A DNA stretch of 64,000 nucleotides from Streptomyces venezuelae (GTDB lineage Bacteria; Actinomycetota; Actinomycetes; Streptomycetales; Streptomycetaceae): contig NZ_CP029191.1 in assembly GCF_008642335.1 (NCBI RefSeq), positions 7,130,001 to 7,194,000 of the forward strand, given 5' to 3'. A model generated the notes under the pieces. It did not search any database. It saw nothing but the letters and a program-made list of their open reading frames with translations, and had not been told where the DNA came from. Each line of letters begins with the position of its first letter. Positions within the stretch are counted from its first letter, which is position 1. The position numbers and the translations under genes are program-made. Positions 25,824-34,691 of the stretch are shown here, piece by piece.

Positions 25824-25852
25824 TTGTCGTCGTCCCTGATACGGGATAGCGT
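25824..25852 (+). promoter_or_regulatory. promoter of second XRE-cupin gene, probably leaderless
   Basis: TTGTCG (25824-25829) and TAGCGT (25847-25852) with a 17-base spacer put the transcription start at about 25859-25860, the A of the ATG. No ribosome site precedes the gene. A dyad CGGGA-TAGCG-TCCCG (25842-25856) covers the -10 and may be the operator. Confidence 0.55.
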
Positions 25853-25859
25853 CCCGAAT

Positions 25860-26429
25860 ATGGAACACGACGAAGAGGGAGTCGACGCGCGCCTCGCCGC
25901 CCGGCTCGCCGAGCTGCGCGCCGAACGCGGCTGGTCCCTCGGCGAACTGGCCGAGCTCAGCGGGATCAGCCGCTCCACCCTGTCCCGCGCCGAGCGCGCC
26001 GAGATCAGCCCCACCGCGGCCCTCCTGAACCGCCTCTGCGCGGTCTACGAACGGACCATGTCGCAGCTCCTCAGCGAGGTGGAGGCGGAGCCCGCCCAGG
26101 TGGTGCGCGCCGTCGACCAGGCCGTCTGGGCGGACGACGAGGCGGGCTTCATGCGCTGGGCCGTCTCGCCGCCCCGCACCGGCATGCGCGGCGAGCTGGT
26201 CGAGGGCAGGCTCCAGCCGGGCGCCGACATCGCGTACGACCGCCCGTCCGTGCCGGGTCTCGAACAGCACATCTGGGTGCTCGAAGGCGCCTTGGAGGTC
26301 ACGGTCCAGGGCGAGCCGCACACCTTGCGCACCGGCGACTGCCTGCGCTTCCGGCTGTGGGGTGCGTCCCGATTCCGTTGCGCGGGTGAGGAGGCGGTGC
26401 GGTACGCGCTCGTGGTGGTGAAGCCATGA
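25860..26429 (+). CDS. XRE-family regulator with cupin domain (second copy type)
   Basis: 189 residues from ATG 25860. Residues ~10-65 are an XRE helix-turn-helix (LAELRAERGWSLGELAELSGISRSTLSRAERAEISPTAALLNRLC as landmarks). The C-terminal half is a cupin (GADIAYDRPSVPGLEQHIWVLEGALEVTVQGEPHTLRTGD). It differs clearly from the XRE-cupin at 2033. There is no Shine-Dalgarno; a leaderless transcript is likely. It follows the importer operon by 64 bases and overlaps a tiny ORF at its end (ATGA). It may regulate itself or that lost neighbour. Confidence 0.9.
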   Translation: MEHDEEGVDARLAARLAELRAERGWSLGELAELSGISRSTLSRAERAEISPTAALLNRLCAVYERTMSQLLSEVEAEPAQVVRAVDQAVWADDEAGFMRWAVSPPRTGMRGELVEGRLQPGADIAYDRPSVPGLEQHIWVLEGALEVTVQGEPHTLRTGDCLRFRLWGASRFRCAGEEAVRYALVVVKP

Positions 26430-26548
26430 CCCACGGCCCGGTGCTCGAACGCCTCACCGCGGCCGGCCTCCGCGCCGCCTCCGAACCGGGAACAGCGGCC
26501 CGGCGCCGGACGGCCGACGCCGAGCCGCGACCGGCGGCGTGTCAGTAA
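26426..26548 (+). pseudogene. 40-codon ORF coupled to XRE-cupin, probable gene remnant
   Basis: The ATG overlaps the XRE-cupin stop (ATGA). It reads MTHGPVLERLTAAGLRAASE... and runs out in Arg/Ala-rich sequence to a TAA at 26546, overlapping the end of the isomerase-like gene on the other strand. The coupled start and sensible first ~20 residues, then low-complexity sequence, suggest a truncated gene; many XRE-cupin genes are followed by an acetyltransferase gene. The exact parent cannot be recognised. Confidence 0.4.
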
Positions 26549-27435
26549 CGCAGCGCCGCCAGATACGCGTAACTGTTCCGCGCCGTCGCGAACGGGTCCG
26601 CGGGGGAGTCGTGCTCGACCAGCCACTGCCGGACGCCCCCCACGCGCGCGTGGGCGAACATCGCCGCGAAGTCGAGCGTCCCCGAGCCGACGTCGGCGAA
26701 CCCGCCGTCGGGCGCCATGTCCTTGACGTGCAGCGCGGGGAACCTTCGCGGATGGCGCCGGAAGTACGTCGCCGGATCGGCGCCGCCCTTCACGGCCCAG
26801 TACACGTCCAGCTCGAACCCGACGAGAGCGGGATCGGTCTCGGCGACCAGGACGTCGTACAGGTTCGTGCCGTCGACCACCACGTGGTCCAAGCCGTGGT
26901 TGTGGAACAGCACGGGACCGAGCCCCGCCTCGCGCGAGGCGCGCCCGATCCTGTTGAACTGCCGCGCCGCCTCCCGGAACCCGTCCGGCGTGTGCAGCGC
27001 GCCGGGCAGGCTCGGCACCACCGGCCACTTCGCGCCAAGGGTGTGCAGTTCGTCGAGCGCCTGCGGCAGCCCGGCGCCGGTGAGCGTGGGGTAGGCGACG
27101 TGTTCGAGGACCGCCCGCAAACCGACGGCGTCGAGCATCCGCCGGATGGCCGCGGCGTCGTACCCGTGGCGGCCGCTCACCCCCACGGTCGCGTAGCCGA
27201 TGCCGGCGAGCCGCTTCAGGGTGCCCGCGAAATCCCGCGCCAGGGCGTCGCGCATCGTGTACAGGTGCATGCCGATGCCGCCGCGCGGGATACGCCGCTT
27301 GTACGCCCGCTCCGCCGCCCGCGCGGGCAGCGCCCCGCCGACCGCTGCCGCGAGCCCCAACGATGTACCGAGGGACGCACGGAGGAAGGCCCGTCTGGCG
27401 CCGTCGACGGAGGGCGCGCTCGTATACCTGGTCAT
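26542..27435 (-). CDS. Tat-exported sugar phosphate isomerase/epimerase-like TIM-barrel protein
   Basis: 297 residues from ATG 27435 (GAGGA five bases upstream); an in-frame GTG at 27447 that overlaps the stop of the next upstream gene is an alternative. A twin-arginine signal (ARRAFLRASLGTSLGLAAAVG) leads to a xylose isomerase-like TIM barrel: GGIGMHLYTMRDAL, GLGPVLFHNHGLDHV, GFELDVYWAVKGG, HVKDMAPDG. These contain the Glu/Asp/His metal ligands of the family. Exported members occur with ThuA/PQQ proteins in sugar-processing operons. Co-transcribed with the large protein upstream by overlap. Confidence 0.88.
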   Translation of the reverse strand: MTRYTSAPSVDGARRAFLRASLGTSLGLAAAVGGALPARAAERAYKRRIPRGGIGMHLYTMRDALARDFAGTLKRLAGIGYATVGVSGRHGYDAAAIRRMLDAVGLRAVLEHVAYPTLTGAGLPQALDELHTLGAKWPVVPSLPGALHTPDGFREAARQFNRIGRASREAGLGPVLFHNHGLDHVVVDGTNLYDVLVAETDPALVGFELDVYWAVKGGADPATYFRRHPRRFPALHVKDMAPDGGFADVGSGTLDFAAMFAHARVGGVRQWLVEHDSPADPFATARNSYAYLAALRY

Positions 27436-27443
27436 CGTCTTCC

Positions 27444-30400
27444 TCACTTCGCCGTGACGCGGACGGCGCCGGTCGTCGTGTCGCCCTTGTCGTCGGTGAC
27501 GGTCAGATGCGCCGTGTACGCCCCCACGCGCGCGTACGTGTGCTCGGCGCTGCCGCTCTCCGTGCCGCCGGACTTGGAGTTGTCACCGAAGTCCCAGTGG
27601 TACGAGGTCGCGGTACGGCCTGCCGGGAGCCTCACCGTGCTCGTGAGCTTGACGGCGAGCGGTGCCGAACCGCTGCCTGGGGCGGCTTTGACGGTGACCC
27701 GCGCCCCGGCCCTCTTCTCGACCCCTGGGCCGTTGAAACGCAGCCAGTCGACCGTGAGGAGGTCGGCCTTGTCGGGCGACCACTCCGGGTTGGTGAAGAC
27801 GGCGTACACCTTCGTCGTGCCGTCGTGCGCGGCCAGTTCGGTGGTCGGCGAGATGAAGTTGCCCCACCCTCCGGTGTTCGGCACGGTCACCTTGCCGAGC
27901 AACTCGCCCGTAGGAGACCCGGCGCGGAACTCGACGTCACCGCCGAGACCGCCCGAAGCCGCGCCCACCGTCACGGAGTCGACTCCCTTGAGGTGCACCG
28001 GGTCGAAGGAGACCCAGTCCCCGTCCTCGATCTCGACGAGCCGCTTGCCGCCGGACGCGTCCGCGCGGTCGCCGATGTCGGCGCCGCCGTGCGCGCCGCC
28101 CGTCGCGGTCCGGTGCTCGGCCTCACGGAACGACGTCCGCAGCGTCAGCGAAGCCGACCCCGTCAGCGCGGGAACCCCGCTCGCGCCCTTGTCCTCGTAC
28201 TGCGCCGTGATGCCGTAGTACAGGTTCTGCCCCGGACCGTGGCTGTCGCCCGCGTCCGTCACGATCTCGCCCGCGCAGCCGGTGTAGTTGTCCAGCGGAT
28301 GCAGATGCGTGTCGTGGCCCAGCTGGGACTGCACGACGACCCGCGAGCAGTCGATCCGCTTGTCCTCCCGGTCCGTCACCTTGACCGTGAACGGGATGGT
28401 GTCCCCGAAGCTGAACGTCCCGCCGTTCGGCGGCTGCTGAATCGTCACCTCGGGCCGCGTGTTGCCGACCGTGATGTCCCGTACCGCGAGATTGCTCAGC
28501 TCCTTGGGCCCGGTCACCTTCAGACGGGCCGTGAACTGCCCCTTCCGCGTGTACGTGTGCGTCGGGTTCGCCTCGGTCGAGTCGGTCGTGCCGTCGCCGT
28601 CGAAGTCCCAGGCGTACGTGACCGGCGTGCCGCCCGGCAGCCCCGACCCCTCGCTGGAGAACTTCACGGTCAGGGGCGTGCTGCCGTTGTCGGGCGTCGC
28701 GCTCACCCGGGCGTCCGGGAGACGGCCGTCCGCCACGTAGTCGATGCGGTAGATCCCGGAGCCCTCGTTGCTGCCGCCGCGGCCCGTGCCGCTGCCGAGC
28801 CCGAAGTCGATCACGTACAGCGCCCCGTCGGGACCGAAATCGGCGTCGAAGGGCTGGTTCCACTTCATGTCGGAGAACACGGAGTTGATCGACTGCACAT
28901 CGCCCGCCTTCGCCGGCGGGAAGCGCGGATCGGAGAACGACTGGTCCTTCTCCTGGATCGAGAAGGTCTTGAACCACTGCCGGGTCAGCTCGTACGCGAG
29001 CCACTTCCCCTCGAAGTACTCGGGGAACTTCGTCCTGTACGTGTTCGCCGGGTCGTAGTCGTACACGGGACCGCTCATCGGCCCGCCGCCGCCCGTGCCG
29101 AGCTCGGGGAACTCGTTGGACTCGGAGTACGCGTACCAGACGTCGGCGGACCGGGCGGGCGGCAGCTCGCGCAGCCCGGTGTTGTTCGGCGAGTCGTTGA
29201 CGATCTTCGCGCAGTCGAACTTCGCCTTCGACGTCTTCGTCGCGAAGTCGTAGTCGTTGAACGGGGTGTTGTCGCCGATGCAGTACGGCCACCCGTAATT
29301 GCCGGCCTTCGTGATCCGGTCGAACTCCACCGTCCCCTCGGGTCCGCGGTCCGCCACCGCCTTCTTCGCGTCGGGGCCGTAGTCCGCCACCAGCAGGGCG
29401 CCGCTGACCGGGTCCGTCGTGATGCGGAACGGATTGCGCAGCCCCATCGCGTACACCTCGGGCCGCGTCCTGTCCGTCCCGGGCGGGAACAGGTTCCCCT
29501 CCGGCACGGCGTACGTCCCGTCGTCCTTCGGCGTGATCCGCAGGATCTTGCCGCGCAGGTCGTTCGTGTTCCCGGAGGTGCCCTGCGCGTCCCAGGCGCG
29601 GCGCCCCTCGCGTTCGTCGATCGGCGCGAAACCGTCCGACGCGAACGGATCGGTGTTGTCGCCCGTCGCGACGTACAGATCGCCCTTCTTGTCGAAGGCG
29701 ATCGACCCCGCCATGTGCGAGTTGGCCCGGCCCTCGCCGCGCCAGGTCGGAATCGTGAGCAGCCGCTTCTCCGACGACGCGGCGACCTTCCCGCCCGCCT
29801 CCGTGAAGCGGGAGAGATTGATCCGCTTCTCCGTCTTGTCGGAGTGCAGCAGATACAGCCAGTGGTTGTCCTCGAACCCCGGGTCCAGCGCGAGGCCGAG
29901 CAGTCCGTCCGACTGGCTCGTCATCTCCGGCGTGTACGCGAGATCGAGCGCCGTGGAGACCTTCAGCGACTCCTGGTCGATGATTTTCAGCTTCCCGGTG
30001 CGCTGGACGAAGAAGACCCGGCGGTCGGGCGCGACGGCCAGCTCGAACGGGTCGGCGAGGTCGGCGGTGGCCAGCGGAGTGCGCTGGAAGGCACCCGTCT
30101 TCGTGGCCGTGCAGTCGCCGGGCTTGTCACCGGCGGCCCACTGGATGCCGCCCAGGATGTGCCGGAGGAACCCCTCCTCCTGGAAGGCCGACGCGGCGTG
30201 CCCGCCCGCCGTGTACCAGGAGCGGCCGCCGTCGTAGTTCTGGCACCAGGACCACGGATGGTCGACGCCCTCGTCGAGCCCCGAGACGCCGTCGCGCACC
30301 TTGATCTGCGCGAGGGTGTGCACCTTCCCCGTGGGATTGGTGCGCCAGTTGTACCACTCCTCCTCGCGCTCCCAGAGCTCCGGAAGGCCCTTCGTGGACG

Positions 30401-30938
30401 GGTGCGCGTGGTCGAGCACCTTGACCCGTCCCTTCTGGACGGCGGGGTGCTTGTCGAAGATGGCCCCGACCAGGCCCTCGTACCAGTCCCAGTCGCGCTC
30501 GCTCGCCGACGCCGCGTGCAGCCCCACCCAGCCGCCGCCCGCGCGGACGTACTTCTGGAACGCGGCCCGCTGTCCCGCGTCGAGCAGATCGCCCTTCTCG
30601 GGCGTGGAGTTGGTGTTGTTGAAGACGACGGCCTGGAACCGGGCCAGGTTGGCGTCGGTGAACGCCCCGGCGTCGTCGGTGGCCTCGACCTCGAACCCGT
30701 GCTCGGCGCCGAGCTTCTCGATCGCCTCGACGCCCGCCGGGATCGAGTCGTGGGGGTAGTTCGTGACCTTGGAGAAGACCAGGACACGGAAGGCCGGCGC
30801 GGCCTCGGCGCGGGACGGGGCCGCGATGCCGGGCCCCACGACGAGCGCGAGCAGGGCGACGAAGACGAGCAGGGCTCTCGGCGCGCCTCGCGGCGCTCTC
30901 CGCGGAGCCATGGAACTCACGGAACTCATGGAACTCAT
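27444..30938 (-). CDS. secreted ThuA / PQQ-type sugar dehydrogenase / PKD / carbohydrate-binding fusion protein
   Basis: 1164 residues from ATG 30938 with GGGAG four bases upstream. Signal peptide (residues ~1-47). ThuA-like domain ~48-265 (FRVLVFSKVTNYPHDSIP, GGGWVGLHAA). PQQ-dependent glucose/sorbosone dehydrogenase-like beta-propeller ~285-750 (FELAVAPDRRVFFVQRTGKL, DGLLGLALDPGF, GYIRN-like AMGLRNPFRI). First PKD domain ~760-845 (YAWDFDGDGTTDSTEANPTHTY). A beta-rich spacer is followed by a CBM6-like domain ~935-1070 (FREAEHRTATGG, IEDGDWVSFDPV). Second PKD ~1085-1160. Probably a cell-wall or secreted enzyme oxidising or capturing sugars. The first codons hold three ATGAGTTCC-type repeats. 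Promoter and operator at 31007-31062. Confidence 0.9.
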   Translation of the reverse strand: MSSMSSVSSMAPRRAPRGAPRALLVFVALLALVVGPGIAAPSRAEAAPAFRVLVFSKVTNYPHDSIPAGVEAIEKLGAEHGFEVEATDDAGAFTDANLARFQAVVFNNTNSTPEKGDLLDAGQRAAFQKYVRAGGGWVGLHAASASERDWDWYEGLVGAIFDKHPAVQKGRVKVLDHAHPSTKGLPELWEREEEWYNWRTNPTGKVHTLAQIKVRDGVSGLDEGVDHPWSWCQNYDGGRSWYTAGGHAASAFQEEGFLRHILGGIQWAAGDKPGDCTATKTGAFQRTPLATADLADPFELAVAPDRRVFFVQRTGKLKIIDQESLKVSTALDLAYTPEMTSQSDGLLGLALDPGFEDNHWLYLLHSDKTEKRINLSRFTEAGGKVAASSEKRLLTIPTWRGEGRANSHMAGSIAFDKKGDLYVATGDNTDPFASDGFAPIDEREGRRAWDAQGTSGNTNDLRGKILRITPKDDGTYAVPEGNLFPPGTDRTRPEVYAMGLRNPFRITTDPVSGALLVADYGPDAKKAVADRGPEGTVEFDRITKAGNYGWPYCIGDNTPFNDYDFATKTSKAKFDCAKIVNDSPNNTGLRELPPARSADVWYAYSESNEFPELGTGGGGPMSGPVYDYDPANTYRTKFPEYFEGKWLAYELTRQWFKTFSIQEKDQSFSDPRFPPAKAGDVQSINSVFSDMKWNQPFDADFGPDGALYVIDFGLGSGTGRGGSNEGSGIYRIDYVADGRLPDARVSATPDNGSTPLTVKFSSEGSGLPGGTPVTYAWDFDGDGTTDSTEANPTHTYTRKGQFTARLKVTGPKELSNLAVRDITVGNTRPEVTIQQPPNGGTFSFGDTIPFTVKVTDREDKRIDCSRVVVQSQLGHDTHLHPLDNYTGCAGEIVTDAGDSHGPGQNLYYGITAQYEDKGASGVPALTGSASLTLRTSFREAEHRTATGGAHGGADIGDRADASGGKRLVEIEDGDWVSFDPVHLKGVDSVTVGAASGGLGGDVEFRAGSPTGELLGKVTVPNTGGWGNFISPTTELAAHDGTTKVYAVFTNPEWSPDKADLLTVDWLRFNGPGVEKRAGARVTVKAAPGSGSAPLAVKLTSTVRLPAGRTATSYHWDFGDNSKSGGTESGSAEHTYARVGAYTAHLTVTDDKGDTTTGAVRVTAK

Positions 30939-31006
30939 GGCGCTCCCTGGGCTGGGCTGGCTTGGCTGATGGCCGGCTGCCGGTTGCCGGGTGTGCGGTG
31001 AGTTTA

Positions 31007-31062
31007 GAAAGCGCTTTCACTGCGCGGGACTCAGGGTAGGTTCCGGTTCCGCGGAGGGTCAA
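31007..31062 (-). promoter_or_regulatory. promoter and LacI-type operator of the ThuA/PQQ operon
   Basis: On the minus strand: TTGACC (31062-31057), 18-base spacer, TACCCT (31038-31033). The palindrome GAAAGCGCTTTC (31018-31007) follows 14 bases downstream. This is the same core and the same arrangement as at 22970-23029, so one regulator probably controls both operons. Confidence 0.72.
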
Positions 31063-31192
31063 TGGGTCGGACGGGCCGCGTGGGTTCCGGCCGAACGAGT
31101 CCTGCATGACGTCCCGCGCGCGGGGGAGGCTGGCCGGGAGACGCACTCCGTCGACCATGGACCGTACGCACACGCACCAGGGAGCCCGCGCG

Positions 31193-32185
31193 ATGACCGA
31201 CCGAGCCGACGACACCACCGCCAGCGCCACCGCCCCGACCCCCGCCTACACCGCGGGACTGCTCAACGCCGCGGACGGCGTGCCCGTGGCCACGTACACC
31301 TGGCTGCCCGCCGACGGCAGGCCCCGCGCGTACGTGCAGATCGCGCACGGAGCCGCGGAACACGCCCTGCGCTACGACCGCTTCGCCCGCCACCTGACCG
31401 AGCACGGCTACGGAGTGGTCGCCTCCGACCACCGCGGCCACGGCGCCACCGCCCAGGCCACCGGCGGCTACGGCGTGACATCCGAGACGGCGGGCCCCGA
31501 CGACGCCGACAGCTGGCGGGCGATCGTCGACGACCTGAAGGCCATCGGCGACCAGGTGCGCACGCTGCACCCCGGCGCCCCGTTCTTCCTCCTGGGCCAC
31601 AGCCTCGGCTCGATGCTCGCGCGGGACTACGCCCAGGAGTACGCCGACGGACTCGCCGGAGTGATCCTCTCCGGTACGTTCCGCTCGCTGCCCGGCGCCG
31701 AGATCGAGGGGTCCATCGCCCGCCTGGAACGCGAGGTGGCGGAACACGGCCGGGCCGCCCGCTCCTCGTACGTCTCCGAGCTCTTCGCCTCGTTCAACGA
31801 CCCGTACGAGCACCGCACCGGGTTCGAGTGGCTCTCGCGGGACGAGGCCGAGGTCGACGCGTACGCCGCCGACGAACGCTGCGGATTCGCCTTCTCGGCG
31901 GGCCTCTCCCTGGACTGGGTGCGCGCCGTACGGAAGATCAACGACCCGCGCAACATCGCGCGCGTCCCCGCCGACCTGCCCATCCACGTCGCCGTCGGCG
32001 AGCAGGACCCCTGCAACCAGCGCATGACCCTCGTCCACGAACTCCTGGAGGACTTCCGCTACGCGGGCGCGGAGGACCTCACCTGGAAGGGCTACCCCGG
32101 CGCCCGCCACGAGATCCTGAACGAGACCAACCGCGCCGAGGTCCAGGAGGACTTGACGGCGTGGCTGGACAAGCGGGTGCTCTGA
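31193..32185 (+). CDS. alpha/beta hydrolase, lysophospholipase/monoacylglycerol lipase type
   Basis: 330 residues from ATG 31193 (GGGAG nine bases upstream); an ATG at 31157 is in frame but has no ribosome site. Hydrolase_4 family: IAHGAAEHALRYDRFARHLTEHGYGVVASDHRGHGAT, nucleophile elbow GHSLGSM, and a terminal His in YPGARHEILNE; the acid residue is in VAVGEQDPCN. It has no signal peptide and is cytosolic. The substrates are likely lysophospholipids or monoglycerides. It is divergent from the ThuA operon. Confidence 0.9.
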   Translation: MTDRADDTTASATAPTPAYTAGLLNAADGVPVATYTWLPADGRPRAYVQIAHGAAEHALRYDRFARHLTEHGYGVVASDHRGHGATAQATGGYGVTSETAGPDDADSWRAIVDDLKAIGDQVRTLHPGAPFFLLGHSLGSMLARDYAQEYADGLAGVILSGTFRSLPGAEIEGSIARLEREVAEHGRAARSSYVSELFASFNDPYEHRTGFEWLSRDEAEVDAYAADERCGFAFSAGLSLDWVRAVRKINDPRNIARVPADLPIHVAVGEQDPCNQRMTLVHELLEDFRYAGAEDLTWKGYPGARHEILNETNRAEVQEDLTAWLDKRVL

Positions 32186-32250
32186 CCCGGAGGAGGCGCG
32201 GAGGGGGCGCCGAAGGGTGATTGTCAGTGGCGTTAGCTACGGTTCATCGC

Positions 32251-32631
32251 ATGTCGAAGTCCAGATCCCGCGCCCGTGCCCGCGTCACCTCAGATGACGT
32301 GCGCCGCATCGCGCTCGCCCTGCCGGAGACGGTGGAGAAGATCGCGTGGAGCATGCCCACGTTCCGGGTCGCCGGGAAGATGTTCGTGACGGTTCCCGAC
32401 GACGAGACGTCCTTCGCCGTGCGCTGCCCGAAGGTCGAGCGCGACGAACTGGTCCTGGCCGAGCCGGACAAGTTCTGGGTCGCCGCCCACGAGGCGGGTT
32501 CGGCCTGGGTGCGGGTGCGCCTCGCTGCTCTGGACGCCGACGAGCTCACGGACATCCTGGCCGACTCCTGGCGCCAGGCCGCGCCGCCCCGACTCCTGGA
32601 GCTGCACCCCGAGTTGGGCGTGGTGGCATGA
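32251..32631 (+). CDS. MmcQ/YjbR-family DNA-binding-like protein
   Basis: 126 residues from ATG 32251. Landmarks: VRRIALALPETVEKIAWSMPTFRVAGKMFVTV, FAVRCPKVERDELVLAEPDKFWVAAHEAGSAWVRVRL. The fold is CyaY-like; function is unknown although the family name suggests DNA binding. No clear Shine-Dalgarno sequence is present. It is 65 bases downstream of the hydrolase and 32 upstream of the MFS gene, possibly one transcript with the latter. Confidence 0.88.
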   Translation: MSKSRSRARARVTSDDVRRIALALPETVEKIAWSMPTFRVAGKMFVTVPDDETSFAVRCPKVERDELVLAEPDKFWVAAHEAGSAWVRVRLAALDADELTDILADSWRQAAPPRLLELHPELGVVA

Positions 32632-32663
32632 TCCCACCGTTGCCGTAGGGAGGGGTGGGGGAC

Positions 32664-34022
32664 GTGCCGAAGGGCTCGGGAGCGCGGGTGCGGGCGCAAG
32701 GGACAGGCGGCGGGGGAGAGCCGGGCGGCCTCGACGCCGACCGGGGCATCTGGTCCCGCGACTTCGGGCTGTTCTTCGCGGCCCGCGCCGTGGCGAAGCT
32801 CGGCGACACGATGCTGCCGGTCGCCCTGGCCGCCGGGCTCCTGAAGCACGGACACGGCGCCGGCGCGGTCGGCCTCGCGATGGCGGCCACGACCGTGTGC
32901 TTCGCAGGCCTCGTGATCTTCGGCGGGGTCTTCGCCGACCGCTTCAGCACACGCCTGCTGATGATCGGCGCGGACGTCGTCCGGCTCGGCACCCAGTCGC
33001 TCGCGGCGGTGTTCTTCTTCACCGGTCACGTCGTCCTCTGGCAGATCTGCGCGGTCGGTGCGGTCAACGGCGCGGCCGCCGCCCTCTTCCAGCCGGGCGT
33101 CGCCAGTACGGTCCCGCGCCTCGCCGCCGACGTGCAGAAGGCGAACGGGGCGATACGCGTGGCCGAGTCGACCGCGTCCCTCGCGGGACCGGCCACCGCG
33201 GGTGTCCTGGTCGGCCTGGCCTCGCCGGGCGCGGTCTTCGCCGCGCACGCGGCGACGTACGGCGTCAGCGCCCTCTGTCTCCTCCTCCTGCGACTGCCCC
33301 CGGCCCGCCCCGGATCCCAGCCGCACAGCGACGGCTTCCGCGCCGACCTGGTACAGGGCTGGCGCGAGTTCAGGTCCCGTACCTGGCTGTGGGGCGTCAT
33401 AGCCGTCTTCGGCGTGCTGATGATCACGACCACGGGGCCGACCGTGCCGCTGGTGGCGACGCTCGTGGTCCAGGAGCACGGCTCCGGCGCGTACGGCCTG
33501 GTGAACTCCGCCCTGGGCGCGGGCACCGTCCTAGGCGGCCTCCTCGCCCTGCGGCTGCGCCCGCACCGCATGCTCCGCGCCGGGGCGACGGCGCTGGTCG
33601 CCTACGCCGCGTTCCCCGCGGCCGTCGGCGCCCAGCTGAGCGTGCCGCTGATGTCGGCGGGCGCGGCGATCGCGGGCGCGGGGGTCTCCTTCTGGGGCGT
33701 GATGTGGGCGACGAGCGTCCAGACGCAGGTCCCGCCGGACGTCCTCAACCGCATCCACGCCTACGACGTCGCCGGCTCCCTCGCCCTGCTGCCCGTGGGC
33801 CAGGCCCTCGCGGGCCCCGCGGCGACGGCCTTCGGCGCGGAGACGGTGCTGCTGACCGGCGGGGTGATGACGGTGGCGGTCTGTATCGCCCTCCTCGCGA
33901 TCCCGGCGATCAGCGGCCTGGTCCGCGCGGACGCCCCGACGCTGTCGGGTCCGACGCCCTCGCCCCGCTCGCGCCGTGGGCGGGCGGCTGCGGAGAAGGC
34001 CGGGTCGGACACCGGCCGGTGA
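32664..34022 (+). CDS. MFS transporter (drug-efflux-like)
   Basis: 452 residues if GTG 32664 is used; the AGGGAGG at 32647-32653 is well spaced for it, while the GTG at 32655 sits one base after that site. Twelve predicted helices. Landmarks: RDFGLFFAARAVAKLGDTMLPVALAAGLL, FGGVFADRFSTRLLMIGADVVRLG, ATYGVSALCLLLL. It is of the MFS_3/enterobactin-exporter-like group common in actinomycetes. The Gly/Arg-rich N-terminal tail and Ser/Arg-rich C-terminal tail are cytosolic. Substrate unknown. Confidence 0.87.
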   Translation: MPKGSGARVRAQGTGGGGEPGGLDADRGIWSRDFGLFFAARAVAKLGDTMLPVALAAGLLKHGHGAGAVGLAMAATTVCFAGLVIFGGVFADRFSTRLLMIGADVVRLGTQSLAAVFFFTGHVVLWQICAVGAVNGAAAALFQPGVASTVPRLAADVQKANGAIRVAESTASLAGPATAGVLVGLASPGAVFAAHAATYGVSALCLLLLRLPPARPGSQPHSDGFRADLVQGWREFRSRTWLWGVIAVFGVLMITTTGPTVPLVATLVVQEHGSGAYGLVNSALGAGTVLGGLLALRLRPHRMLRAGATALVAYAAFPAAVGAQLSVPLMSAGAAIAGAGVSFWGVMWATSVQTQVPPDVLNRIHAYDVAGSLALLPVGQALAGPAATAFGAETVLLTGGVMTVAVCIALLAIPAISGLVRADAPTLSGPTPSPRSRRGRAAAEKAGSDTGR

Positions 34023-34201
34023 TCCGGGTCACAGGAGCCCCGGACCCGTCGCCCCGGCGAGCCCGAGGTGCCGGGGGAGAGGCGGCTCGTTCACGCCCGT
34101 GCCCGCAGCCGACCCGCGAAAGGTGTGAGCGATCACCGGTCGGAGTGCGGTATTGTTTCGGTGCGCGTTCGGCCGGGGGAAACCCCAGGTCACACGGGCA
34201 A

Positions 34202-34275
<74 letters not shown>

Positions 34276-34405
34276 CTCGTGAGAGTCGCAGGTCAGGGGC
34301 CGTTTCAGAGGAATCTGGAGCGGCCCTCGATCATGTCCGGAGCGTGGTCGGTGCCCGGGGGAAAATCGCATGCCATGTGCAGCTGCGCCCGCCAGGATGA
34401 GGACC

Positions 34406-34654
34406 ATGACTGGTGAGACGCCGTGGGGAGCCGGCGGGACGCCGAGCGATCCGGCCGTGCCGGGGCGGCTCCTCGACGGTGTCGAGCGTGAGCCGGGGAA
34501 CGTCACCGCGCCGGTGCTCTGCGAGTCCGTCGACTCCGGTCTGCTGGACACCACGCTGGAGAGCTTCGACCTGCACTACGCGGTCAAGACGACACTCAAT
34601 CCCGGGCCGAAGGACACCGGCTGGATGACGGAGGAGCAGAAGGCGGGCGGATGA
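34406..34654 (+). CDS. 82-aa protein of unknown function upstream of P450
   Basis: ATG 34406 with GAGG nearby; 82 residues, acidic. The longest structured-looking part is VTAPVLCESVDSGLLDTTLESFDLHYAVKTTLNPGPKD. It has one Cys, no signal peptide and no family I recognise. The stop overlaps an ATG that opens a 14-codon ORF ending in an ATGA with the P450 start, so all three may be translationally chained. It may be a partner or substrate of the P450, but this is speculation. Confidence 0.55.
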   Translation: MTGETPWGAGGTPSDPAVPGRLLDGVEREPGNVTAPVLCESVDSGLLDTTLESFDLHYAVKTTLNPGPKDTGWMTEEQKAGG

Positions 34655-34691
34655 TCAACGGGCAGCTTCTTCAGGGCAATGGCGGCACGGC

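Noticed and set aside
30901..30940. Tandem GGAACTCAT repeats as regulatory element
   Set aside because: They are the first codons (Met-Ser-Ser repeats) of the ThuA/PQQ gene; probable slippage expansion of the signal peptide start.
27363..31001. 1212-codon open frame on the plus strand, opposite the ThuA/PQQ gene
   Set aside because: Arg/Val/Gly-rich translation without domains; a mirror of a highly GC-biased real gene on the other strand.
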